Below, one piece after another: positions 34,880 to 42,983 of a stretch of DNA of 64,000 bases. Origin of the DNA: an uncultured Eubacteriales bacterium (GTDB lineage Bacteria; Bacillota; Clostridia; Peptostreptococcales; Anaerovoracaceae); the NCBI GenBank assembly GCA_902774265.1, contig CACYHR010000017.1:32144-96143 (forward strand), written 5' to 3'. The translations under genes and the position numbers were made by a program. A model generated the notes under the pieces. It saw only the letters and a list, made by a program, of their open reading frames with translations. It did no database searches and was not told the origin of the DNA. Every line of letters begins with the position of its first letter. Within the stretch, counting starts at the first letter, position 1.

Positions 34880-35854
34880 TTATCTGCCTTCCATGAGGTG
34901 GCAGGCCACGAAGTGTCCCGGAGACATTTCTCTTGTCGCAGGCATCTCATTAAAGCATCTTTCGGTTGCAAAATCGCATCTGCTTGCGAATCTGCAGGCG
35001 TTCTTAGGATTTATCGGGCTCGATATCTCACCCTTGATAGGGATACGTCTGTTTGCCCTTGCTTTATCAGGATCCGCCTCAGGTATAGATGAAAGCAGCG
35101 CCCTTGTATACGGATGCATAGGGTTTGAGTAAAGCTCATCCGATGAAGCTGTCTCTACAACAGTACCGAGATACATTACCACTACTCTCTCCGAAAGGTA
35201 TTTTACTACCGAGAGGTCATGTGCGATAAAGAGATATGTGAGCCCCAGATCGTCCTGAAGCTCATTGAGCATATTCAGCACCTGTGCCTGTATCGATACG
35301 TCCAGAGCAGATATCGGCTCATCACAGATGATGAATTCCGGATGTACGGACAGAGCTCTTGCGATACCTATACGCTGTCTCTGTCCTCCCGAGAACTCGT
35401 GAGGGAATCTCGACATGTGATCCTTATTGAGTCCGACCGTAGCCAGCAGCCTTTCGACCTCTGCTTCGATTTCTTCATTTGACTTGCCCTGCAGCTTGAG
35501 TCCCTCTCCGACGATTTCCTTGACTGTCATACGCGGGTTGAGAGAAGCATACGGATTCTGGAATATCATCTGAACTTTATGACAGAATTCCTTCTTTTCC
35601 TGCTTATTCAGTTTGGTAATGTCCTGCCCGTCATAAAGGACCTGTCCCGATGTCGGCTCATACAGTCTTATAAGACATCTGCCCGCTGTGGATTTGCCGC
35701 ATCCTGATTCTCCTACGAGTCCGACAGTCTCACCTCTGTATATATTGAACGATACTCCGTCTACAGCCTTGAGCGTGGCATTTCTGCCAACCTGGAAATA
35801 TTTGCACAGATCTTTGACCTGAACGAGAGGTTCTGCATTGTAGTCTACTTTCAT
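34880..35854 (-). CDS. oppF: Oligopeptide ABC transporter ATP-binding protein OppF
   Basis: 324 residues. Walker A GESGCGKSTAGRCL (near 50), signature FSGGQRQRIGIARAL and Walker B FIICDEPISALD, plus the OppF/DppF C-terminal extension with a Cys-containing cluster (NACRFASRCDFATERC). It powers peptide import with OppD. Its ATG overlaps the oppD stop by four bases. The order in the operon is oppA-B-C-D-F. Confidence 0.95.
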   Translation of the reverse strand: MKVDYNAEPLVQVKDLCKYFQVGRNATLKAVDGVSFNIYRGETVGLVGESGCGKSTAGRCLIRLYEPTSGQVLYDGQDITKLNKQEKKEFCHKVQMIFQNPYASLNPRMTVKEIVGEGLKLQGKSNEEIEAEVERLLATVGLNKDHMSRFPHEFSGGQRQRIGIARALSVHPEFIICDEPISALDVSIQAQVLNMLNELQDDLGLTYLFIAHDLSVVKYLSERVVVMYLGTVVETASSDELYSNPMHPYTRALLSSIPEADPDKARANRRIPIKGEISSPINPKNACRFASRCDFATERCFNEMPATREMSPGHFVACHLMEGR

Positions 35855-36876
35855 TTTGCCTCTCCTTTCCTGCGTCTGAATTCTGTATCAGGTGCATTCT
35901 CATGCTGCAGCCAGCATCTTGTCATATGTTCATCGCTGAGTTTATATTCCTCAGGCGGATACTGATTGCAGACATCCATGCAGTAATCGCATCTTGCAGC
36001 AAAAGGACAGCCGACAGGAGGAGAGAACAGATCCGGAGGAGTTCCCTCGATTGGCTGCAGTTTATCTCCTCTCGCCGTCTCCAGTCTGGCGATCGAATGC
36101 ATAAGACCGCTCGTGTACGGATGAGATGTCTCGTAGTAAATCTCTCTTGCCGTTCCTTTTTCTACGACTTTACCGCCGTACATTACGACAACTCTGTCGC
36201 ATACCTTTGCTATTACGCCGAGATCGTGTGTGATCATTATGATCGATGTTCCCAGCTTTTCCTTGAGTTCGAGCAAAAGCTCTAGTATCTGAGCCTCGAT
36301 CGTTACATCGAGAGATGTAGTCGGCTCATCGCATATTATGACGCTCGGTCTGGAAACGAGAGCGATAGCGATCATGATACGCTGTTTCATACCGCCCGAG
36401 AGTTCATGCGGATACTGGTTGAAACGCTTCTCCGTATCGGAGATGCCGACCAGCTTCATTATCTCCATGGCCTTTTCCTTTGCTTCCTGTTTGAAAACAC
36501 CCTCTCTGCCGTGGAATACTTCCATGATCTGCTTGCCGACCTTCATAGTCGGGTTGAGGGATGTCATAGGGTCCTGGAATACGAAGCCTATCTCTCCGCC
36601 TCTTATATTACGGATGGCCTTGTTATCCATTTTAAGAATATCTTCACCCTTGTAGAGTATCTCTCCTCCTTCGAAGAACCCCGGAGGTTCAGGGTTGAGC
36701 CTCAGTATGCACTGGGCAGTAACGCTCTTGCCGCATCCGGATTCACCTACAATGCCGAGCACTTCTCCTTCTCTCAGATCAAAGCTTACATCACGAACAG
36801 CTTTGACTTCGCCGCCATATGTCTTGAAGGAATATACGACATTTTTCAGTTCGAGAATTTTATTGTCCTCTGCCAT
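35851..36876 (-). CDS. oppD: Oligopeptide ABC transporter ATP-binding protein OppD
   Basis: 341 residues. Walker A GESGCGKSVTAQC, signature LSGGMKQRIMIAIAL and Walker B VIICDEPTTSLD. The C-terminal oligopeptide-transporter extension has CPFAARCDYCMDVC, like the Fe-S-type cluster region of OppD/DppD. It pairs with OppF below the OppB-OppC channel. It starts 14 bases after oppC. Confidence 0.95.
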   Translation of the reverse strand: MAEDNKILELKNVVYSFKTYGGEVKAVRDVSFDLREGEVLGIVGESGCGKSVTAQCILRLNPEPPGFFEGGEILYKGEDILKMDNKAIRNIRGGEIGFVFQDPMTSLNPTMKVGKQIMEVFHGREGVFKQEAKEKAMEIMKLVGISDTEKRFNQYPHELSGGMKQRIMIAIALVSRPSVIICDEPTTSLDVTIEAQILELLLELKEKLGTSIIMITHDLGVIAKVCDRVVVMYGGKVVEKGTAREIYYETSHPYTSGLMHSIARLETARGDKLQPIEGTPPDLFSPPVGCPFAARCDYCMDVCNQYPPEEYKLSDEHMTRCWLQHENAPDTEFRRRKGEAK

Positions 36877-36890
36877 ATTCTTCCTCCTTT

Positions 36891-37814
36891 CTACTCGGTT
36901 CCTCTCAGCTTAGGATCGACCGCGTCGCGGAGACCGTCGCCGAGCAGGTTAAGCGCCAGCATTGTCGTACAGATTACAGCCGCAGGAATAGCGACTTCAT
37001 GAGGATGCACTCTTAGATAAGCTATACCCTCTTTGGCCAGGATACCCCAGCTGCATCTCGGAGGCGCGATACCAAGTCCGATATATGACAGGAAAGCCTC
37101 CTGGAAAATAGCTCCCGGGATAGCCAGGCACAGGTTTGTGACCAGCATTCCCACGATATTAGGTATTATGTGTTTGATGATTATCACGAAATCAGATACG
37201 CCGAGCACCTTGGCCGCCATGACGAAATCCTGCTCCTTGAGCCTGTAGACTTCGCCCCTGACGAATCGGCAGGTACCTATCCACCCGACTACGCACATAG
37301 CAACGATCAGCGGAGCAACACCCTTTCCGAGTACGAGCATGACCAGAATGGTGATAATAAGGCTCGGTATACCGTAAAGGATATCAACTATACGCATCAT
37401 GATCATATCCAGCTTGCCGCCGTAGTATCCGCAGAGGCCTCCGATGACCGCTCCGACGCACATATTGATAGTTGCCGCGAAGAGTCCTATCGAGAGAGAT
37501 ACTCTTGCGCCCATCCAAGTACGCACCCACTGGTCACGGCCGGTAGCATCAGTTCCGAACCAGTGCTCCAGCGAAGGCGCAGCATGCTGATTGGTTGCAT
37601 CCATCGTAGAAAATCCATACTTACTCAGCATCGGAGCAAATATCGCCAGCAGTATATATGCAAGCAATATGCACATACCTGCGAATGCAGCTTTATTTTT
37701 GCGGAATCTCCTCCACGCATCCTGCCAGAAAGACAGCGACGGACGGGAGATGGTTTCCATCTTTTCTATATTTTTGCCTTTGATGACAAACATTTCCTTA
37801 CTCAGATTTTCCAT
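36891..37814 (-). CDS. oppC: Oligopeptide ABC transporter permease OppC
   Basis: 307 residues from the ATG at 37814, which has AGGTGA upstream; a GTG at 37823 would sit on top of the ribosome binding site. The layout is the N-terminal OppC_N segment (FWQDAWRRFRKNKAAFAGMCILLAYILLAIFAP), then a BPD_transp_1 domain with five helices and the EAA-type loop (ILGVSDFVIIIKHIIPNIVG). It forms the membrane channel with OppB. Confidence 0.95.
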   Translation of the reverse strand: MENLSKEMFVIKGKNIEKMETISRPSLSFWQDAWRRFRKNKAAFAGMCILLAYILLAIFAPMLSKYGFSTMDATNQHAAPSLEHWFGTDATGRDQWVRTWMGARVSLSIGLFAATINMCVGAVIGGLCGYYGGKLDMIMMRIVDILYGIPSLIITILVMLVLGKGVAPLIVAMCVVGWIGTCRFVRGEVYRLKEQDFVMAAKVLGVSDFVIIIKHIIPNIVGMLVTNLCLAIPGAIFQEAFLSYIGLGIAPPRCSWGILAKEGIAYLRVHPHEVAIPAAVICTTMLALNLLGDGLRDAVDPKLRGTE

Positions 37815-37823
37815 GTATGTCAC

Positions 37824-38744
37824 CTACCTTTTCCCTATACGGACACGCGGATCCGCAACGCCGTACAGAATATCAACTATGAGGTTCGCTGTTACCAGGA
37901 AGATACCGTAGAACAGCGTCATGCCCAGGATCATGGAATAATCATTGTTGTTTACGCTCTCAACGTAATATTTACCCATTCCCGGGATAGCGAATATGGA
38001 CTCGATTACGAATGTACCGGTCAGAACCGAAGCCACCGTAGGTCCGAGTATGGTCATGACAGGCATGATAGCATTTCGTATCTGATGCCTGACTGTGATC
38101 CTCGCTTCAGTCAGTCCCTTGGATCTTGCAGTTTTGATGTAATCCTGCGTAGTTACTTCGAGCATGCTCGCACGCATTATACGCGAAACGGATGCAAGAG
38201 TATAGAAGGCCAGAGCAGTGGCCGGCAGTATCGTATATTCGATTCCTTTATATTGAGCCACCGGAAGCAAGCCCCACTTGATCCCGAAGAAATACTGCAG
38301 CAGCGCACCCATGATGAAATCCGGGATGCTGGTGCCGATGATCGCAACGATTACGCAGAAAAAGTCGATCTTAGTGCCTCTTTTGCGTGCGGCGAGTATA
38401 CCGAGGATCAGTCCGAATGAGATGGCCAGGCAGAGCGCCCTGATACCGAGGTCAGCCGAGAACGGGAATGTCTGTCCGATGATATAATTTACAGTTTTAT
38501 TGGTGTACTTCATCGAGAATCCGAAGTCACCGTGAAGCAGATTGCCCAGATAATGGAAATACTGGACGATCAGCGGTTTGTCGAAGCCATAATACTTAGT
38601 CATATTCTCAATGACCTGCGGAGTCAGCTTAGGATTGGTAAACGGTTCTCCCGGCATGAGTCTTACCAGAAAGAAGACTATGGTCACCAGTGCCCACAGA
38701 GTCAATATGGCTGCGATGACACGTTTGATTACGTACTTTGTCAT
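37824..38744 (-). CDS. oppB: Oligopeptide ABC transporter permease OppB
   Basis: 306 residues from the ATG at 38744, which has GGAGGG five bases upstream. TM1 is ILTLWALVTIVFFLVRLMPGEPF, typical of OppB/DppB, and the BPD_transp_1 domain has the EAA loop (ARSKGLTEARITVRHQIRNAIMP). It forms the channel with OppC. It is separated from oppA by a strong stem-loop. Confidence 0.95.
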   Translation of the reverse strand: MTKYVIKRVIAAILTLWALVTIVFFLVRLMPGEPFTNPKLTPQVIENMTKYYGFDKPLIVQYFHYLGNLLHGDFGFSMKYTNKTVNYIIGQTFPFSADLGIRALCLAISFGLILGILAARKRGTKIDFFCVIVAIIGTSIPDFIMGALLQYFFGIKWGLLPVAQYKGIEYTILPATALAFYTLASVSRIMRASMLEVTTQDYIKTARSKGLTEARITVRHQIRNAIMPVMTILGPTVASVLTGTFVIESIFAIPGMGKYYVESVNNNDYSMILGMTLFYGIFLVTANLIVDILYGVADPRVRIGKR

Positions 38745-38768
38745 CGTTTCCCTCCTGCAATGATTCAA

Positions 38769-38800
38769 CGAAAGCCCCGGTATTGCTGCCGGGGCTTTCG
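38769..38800 (-). terminator. Intercistronic stem-loop between oppA and oppB
   Basis: A perfect 12-base stem, CGAAAGCCCCGG/CCGGGGCTTTCG, with an eight-base loop. No T tract follows on the minus strand, so it more likely stabilises oppA mRNA or reduces read-through than terminates fully. It would let the binding protein outnumber the permease. Confidence 0.75.
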
Positions 38801-38863
38801 TGATTAATCAGCTCTAAACAGTTATTTGCATCAGATTGTTTTAGTTCAATTGGTGATAACTGA

Positions 38864-40510
38864 TTATTCTGCTACGTCAGCGTAAGCCCAGTCGATGTTG
38901 ATGCTGAATGAATAGAATGTAACATCCTTCATTTTAGGGCTCAGCAGGTAGGACTGGTTCCTTGCCTGCAGCGGAACCCATGCACCATCCTCGATCAGAA
39001 TCTGCTCAGCCTCGTTCAGAAGATCCATTCTCTTGTTATGATCATCCGTCACAGCCTGTGCTGCATCGAGCTTAGCATCGAATTTTTCATTTCCGTATGG
39101 TGTGTACCAGTTAACGTCGGATCTGAAGAGGTTGAGATATGTTGTAGGGTCATCAAAGTCAGGGCCCCATCCTGCATATCCGATCTCATAATCGAACTTA
39201 GGGAATACTTCACCGTAAATGTCAGCATATGTTACCTGACGGATATTTACTTTGATGCCGAGAGCATTCTGCCACTGCTCCTGCAGTACCTCAGCGATCT
39301 TCTTGTTGGACTCGGCGTCTGTTGTAACGAACTCAATCTCGATATCTCCTGGATCCTTGATATTAAGTTCCTTCATAGCAGCCTCGAGGTGCTCCTTAGC
39401 CTTGTCGATATCGCCCTCGATAGGATATGCATAGGAATCTACATTGTAGGATTCGCCGTATGTCTTTCCGTCCTTGCCGGTCAGGCCAGGGAAGCAGAGT
39501 GCGTTATAAGGCACATAAAGTCCGCTGTTTGCAAGCTGGTTGTACTCAACTCTGTTGAGTGCAAAGTTGAGAGCCAGTCTGAAATCCTTATTTCCCCATA
39601 CCGGGTTGTCACTGTTAGGATTGATGTAGCAGTAGTCTACGTTACCGTTCAGATATACGCCGTAATCATCATTGTCCTTGTAGTTCTCAACGACTGCGTT
39701 GTCAAGTCTTACGAAGTCGAGCTCGCCGTTCTCATACATAGCGAGAGCTGTATCAGGCTTCTCAATATAATTGATTTCGACCTTGTCGAGCTTGATATTG
39801 TCAGCATCCCAGAATTCAGGATTCTTTTCGAATACATAAACATTATTCTCTGTAGATGTCAGAACGAAAGGTCCGGAGTATACGTTCTTATCAGCTGTAG
39901 CTGCGAATTCATTTCCGTACTCCTCTACGACATCCTGCCGAAGAGGTGCGAGGTTTGTCTGCATACCGATAGCCGAAAGAAGTACTTCCATAGGACGATC
40001 AAGTGTTACCTCGACTGTCTTATCGTCTATAGCCTTGATACCGAGTTCTTCAGGCTTTGCCTCGCCTGCTTCAACCTTTGAAGCGTTCTTTATACCGATT
40101 GTATCAAGATACCATGAATAAGGTGAACCTACATCAGGATCTACCAGTCTCTGCCAGCTGTAAACGAAGTCCTGTGCCTTGATAGGCTCGCCGTCGCTCC
40201 ATTTGGCGTCACGGAGATGGAATGTATAAACAGTACCATCCTCGCTGATGTCCCAGGATTCAGCAATACCAGGTGTTACTTCTCCGCCGGTATTACGGGT
40301 AAGACCCTCCGTAATAGCATGCTGGATCTCGTTATCGCCGATGCTGTTTCCCTTAGTCGGGTCAAAAGTAGTAGCTTCAGTATTGACAGCATATCTGAAT
40401 ACCTTACCTTCTTCAGAACTGCCGCCGCCGCTGCCCGGAGTGCTGCAGCTTGCCAGAGTGGCAATGATCATAGCAGCCGCCAGAGCAAGAGCCAGAAATC
40501 TCTTCTTCAT
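38864..40510 (-). CDS. oppA: Oligopeptide-binding lipoprotein OppA
   Basis: 548 residues, SBP_bac_5 family. A lipoprotein signal peptide (KKRFLALALAAAMIIATLASC) has its lipidation Cys at 22, then a Gly/Ser linker. Family motifs include RNTGGEVTPGIAESWDISEDGTVYTFHLRD near 75-105 region (given here as landmarks), WSDGEPIKAQDFVYSW and IDWAYADV at the end. It captures peptides outside the membrane for OppBCDF. AAGGAGG precedes the ATG. It is the first gene of the operon. Confidence 0.95.
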   Translation of the reverse strand: MKKRFLALALAAAMIIATLASCSTPGSGGGSSEEGKVFRYAVNTEATTFDPTKGNSIGDNEIQHAITEGLTRNTGGEVTPGIAESWDISEDGTVYTFHLRDAKWSDGEPIKAQDFVYSWQRLVDPDVGSPYSWYLDTIGIKNASKVEAGEAKPEELGIKAIDDKTVEVTLDRPMEVLLSAIGMQTNLAPLRQDVVEEYGNEFAATADKNVYSGPFVLTSTENNVYVFEKNPEFWDADNIKLDKVEINYIEKPDTALAMYENGELDFVRLDNAVVENYKDNDDYGVYLNGNVDYCYINPNSDNPVWGNKDFRLALNFALNRVEYNQLANSGLYVPYNALCFPGLTGKDGKTYGESYNVDSYAYPIEGDIDKAKEHLEAAMKELNIKDPGDIEIEFVTTDAESNKKIAEVLQEQWQNALGIKVNIRQVTYADIYGEVFPKFDYEIGYAGWGPDFDDPTTYLNLFRSDVNWYTPYGNEKFDAKLDAAQAVTDDHNKRMDLLNEAEQILIEDGAWVPLQARNQSYLLSPKMKDVTFYSFSINIDWAYADVAE

Positions 40511-40596
40511 AAAAATGCCTCCTTAAAGAAATTCCCAATAGTTGCCTGTGCAATCCAAGTGTCAAAATTCGTGACAAAATGGATACTCACAACTGC

Positions 40597-40625
40597 ATTG
40601 TAACTCATTTCAGACCGAAGTACAA
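40597..40625 (-). promoter_or_regulatory. Promoter of the opp operon
   Basis: Minus-strand TTGTAC (-35), 17-base spacer, TACAAT (-10), about 87 bases upstream of the oppA start codon. Confidence 0.65.
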
Positions 40626-40660
40626 ATTGTTTTAAGAAAAAGTGAATCCGTCATACCATT

Positions 40661-40693
40661 AAAAAAACTCTGTATCCGAAGATACAGAGTTTT
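40661..40693 (-). terminator. Terminator of tRNA-Leu
   Basis: A perfect 13-base stem, AAAACTCTGTATC-CGAA-GATACAGAGTTTT, with more T on the minus strand. It starts three bases after the tRNA 3' end. Confidence 0.92.
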
Positions 40694-40695
40694 GC

Positions 40696-40780
40696 TGGTG
40701 CGGATGAAAGGATTCGAACCTTCACGATGTTACTCACACGGACCTGAACCGTGCGCGTCTGCCAATTCCGCCACATCCGC
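40696..40780 (-). tRNA. tRNA-Leu (anticodon CAG)
   Basis: 85 bases with a long class II variable arm and encoded CCA. Acceptor GCGGATG/CATCCGC, anticodon loop TTCAGGT (anticodon CAG, reads CUG), and T loop TTCGAAT. Own promoter and terminator. Confidence 0.96.
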
Positions 40781-40842
40781 ATATGATGTTGTCTGCATGG
40801 TGTGTCGGCAAAAGAATCATTTCTGTTTCCGGCACGCCATGC

Positions 40843-40871
40843 ATTATACACTATTAAACTGCTGTTGTCGA
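40843..40871 (-). promoter_or_regulatory. Promoter of tRNA-Leu
   Basis: Minus-strand TCGACA (-35), 17-base spacer, TATAAT (-10), about 62 bases before the tRNA. Confidence 0.75.
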
Positions 40872-40946
40872 GCATTTTTTTATGGTTTTGCAAAGTATTT
40901 ATTTAAGTACGCAGCATACCCGCATGCCCGTCAATGTAAAACTGTC

Positions 40947-41237
40947 TTAGTTCTCGTCTTCTGCAGCCATTATTGCATCAAACTCCGCAGCTGCAGCATC
41001 GAATTCCTCTTCGGATTCGATCTCAAGGATCTCGAACTCGTCATCAGCGAGCTGCTTATATCCGTAGATATATACATCGTCTGTTCCGTCATCCGGCTCA
41101 AGAGCGATATACTCCTTGCCGTTCAGTTCGAAGGTTCCCATTACATAGCAGTCAACTGCTGTATCATCATCAAATTCGAGAGTTATGATATCCTCTTCTT
41201 CCTCTTCTATGTTTACGTTCTTGATTTCGTCTGACAT
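40947..41237 (-). CDS. DUF1292 family acidic protein
   Basis: 96 residues, very acidic. The core (DIITLEFDDDTAVDCYVMGTF, GKEYIALEP, VYIYGYKQ, DEFEILEIE) is the DUF1292 (YrzB-like) beta fold, followed by a Glu/Ala-rich tail. The family is common in Firmicutes and has no established function. It is preceded by the DAACS transporter gene on the same strand, 83 bases away. Confidence 0.9.
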   Translation of the reverse strand: MSDEIKNVNIEEEEEDIITLEFDDDTAVDCYVMGTFELNGKEYIALEPDDGTDDVYIYGYKQLADDEFEILEIESEEEFDAAAAEFDAIMAAEDEN

Positions 41238-41320
41238 AATGCAATTCTCCTTTCACTGTGAATGCCACTTCAATATAACACGGAACGACCGCTTTTTCAA
41301 GCAGTGATTGCGCATATGAG

Positions 41321-42946
41321 TCAGGACTGCAGTACATCGCGGTCCAGCATTCCCAGACCCGAAGAAATATTGAGCAGCGACATCGGAAGCACAAGCATCT
41401 CAAAAGATGTAACAAAGAAATCCGTGATTATATCGATGGCAAGTGCTACCGCAAGCGCCTCTGACGGTATCCCCATCTGGGCAAATATGATAGTGTAGGC
41501 TATTGCACCGCCGCCCGGTATAGGCGGGGTGGATATGGCTATGATCGATGAAATAAATACCGCTACGACAAGCCATCCGACTGAACAGCTCACATCGTAT
41601 CTTTCCGCAAAATAGAATACGATCAGCAGATTATAAACTGCAGATACAGGTTTATGCATTACCATCCCCAGCGGTATGCCGAATCTTATAAGAGATGTCT
41701 CGATACCGAGTTTTTCCTCGCAGGTCTCGACATTGCTGCTGAATGCGGCAGCTGATGATGCAGTAGTCAGCGCTACGATGAATGTCGGAATGCTCTTTCG
41801 TATCAGAGTGCCTGTATTCACCTTTAATCTTATTGAAGTGATGATAAAGAATGCAGCCGCCACAGCCGCAAATGCTGCAATGATTGATGCCATCAGTTTC
41901 CACGATGAGGTCATTATATCAATACTGTCTGCCCATATCATGTTGATAATGACGAGAAAGATCACAAAAGGAACCAGTTTACTGATGATCTCCATCAGAA
42001 ACTGCACCAGATAATTGACCTCTTCTATCGCTCTGGCAACCGATCTGGTCTTTCTGCCGAGATACAGAAGCGCTACTCCGATGATGACGGCCATAAATAT
42101 GATCTGCAGAGTATTGCCCGTAGCAAACGGCTCTACGATAGTTGAAGGAAAAATGCCGAGTATGAGTTCAGCAACAGACGCAAACTGCCCTTTAGTATTG
42201 CCTCCGCCGGATAGTCCGGGTCCGAGCGCCGGAAAAAAAGCAACACAGCATGCACAGGCAGCTATCGTCGTAAAGATATACTGCAGCATCATTTTTTTGC
42301 CTATTTTACTCAGAGTGGAAGCGTCACCGATACCATAAACGCCCCAGGCAACGGAAAGAAATATCATCGGTCCGGCAATACATCCGAGTATATTGAAAAA
42401 GGTATTATAGACAGGATCGATCAGTGCAGTCAGCAGTGCATCACGGACACTATCCGGCAATATTATCTTACCGGTCATACCGACAATGATCGCCGAAAGC
42501 ATGACCAGGCATAGTTTGGTGATCTGACCGACAGGCTTTTTCCTGACTCTGAATCTGATGCGGTTTACACCTTTATCATAGCTGTATTCCGGGCTGAGAT
42601 CGAGGCTGGTCAGTATGCCGTCTGTGAAACTTCCAAACCCCTTATCATTTGAACACGGGTTGATCGCTTCTCCTTCGAGTTCTATGGATATGAAAGGAAT
42701 CAGCATAAACCTGCTCATATCCAGAACCAGACGAGCGTCTTCGCATCCGTGGCTGAGCCAGAAGATCATGCATTCTTCTGCAGACAGTCTGTATTTCAGC
42801 GCATCCTTTCTCTCAGATCCGACATTATCGCAGAATTGCATTATAAGATCCGATACCTCATCGCATGCCTCTGCATTCAGACGAAATTCTTTATTAATTT
42901 TTTCTTTAAACAAATTCTTTTTATGCATTTTCACCGTTCTTTTCAT
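41321..42946 (-). CDS. Dicarboxylate/amino acid:cation symporter with extra N-terminal soluble domain
   Basis: 541 residues from the ATG at 42946, which has GAGGG eight bases upstream; frames starting earlier overlap uvrC. The last ~420 residues are a DAACS (SLC1-like) transporter with eight helices and two re-entrant loops: TTASSAAAFSSNVETCEE is the serine-rich hairpin HP1, and STPPIPGGGAIAYT is HP2. It should import glutamate or dicarboxylates with Na or H. The first ~115 residues form a soluble domain (FRLNAEACDEVSDLIMQFC, YRLSAEECMIFWLSHG, VLDMSRFMLIPFISIE) absent from standard members; the helix-strand pattern vaguely recalls GHKL/anti-sigma ATPase folds but the nucleotide boxes are not visible. 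Confidence 0.88.
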   Translation of the reverse strand: MKRTVKMHKKNLFKEKINKEFRLNAEACDEVSDLIMQFCDNVGSERKDALKYRLSAEECMIFWLSHGCEDARLVLDMSRFMLIPFISIELEGEAINPCSNDKGFGSFTDGILTSLDLSPEYSYDKGVNRIRFRVRKKPVGQITKLCLVMLSAIIVGMTGKIILPDSVRDALLTALIDPVYNTFFNILGCIAGPMIFLSVAWGVYGIGDASTLSKIGKKMMLQYIFTTIAACACCVAFFPALGPGLSGGGNTKGQFASVAELILGIFPSTIVEPFATGNTLQIIFMAVIIGVALLYLGRKTRSVARAIEEVNYLVQFLMEIISKLVPFVIFLVIINMIWADSIDIMTSSWKLMASIIAAFAAVAAAFFIITSIRLKVNTGTLIRKSIPTFIVALTTASSAAAFSSNVETCEEKLGIETSLIRFGIPLGMVMHKPVSAVYNLLIVFYFAERYDVSCSVGWLVVAVFISSIIAISTPPIPGGGAIAYTIIFAQMGIPSEALAVALAIDIITDFFVTSFEMLVLPMSLLNISSGLGMLDRDVLQS

Positions 42947-42983
42947 ATCTCTGTCCCTCTTTTGCTTCCGGATCATTTGCGGA

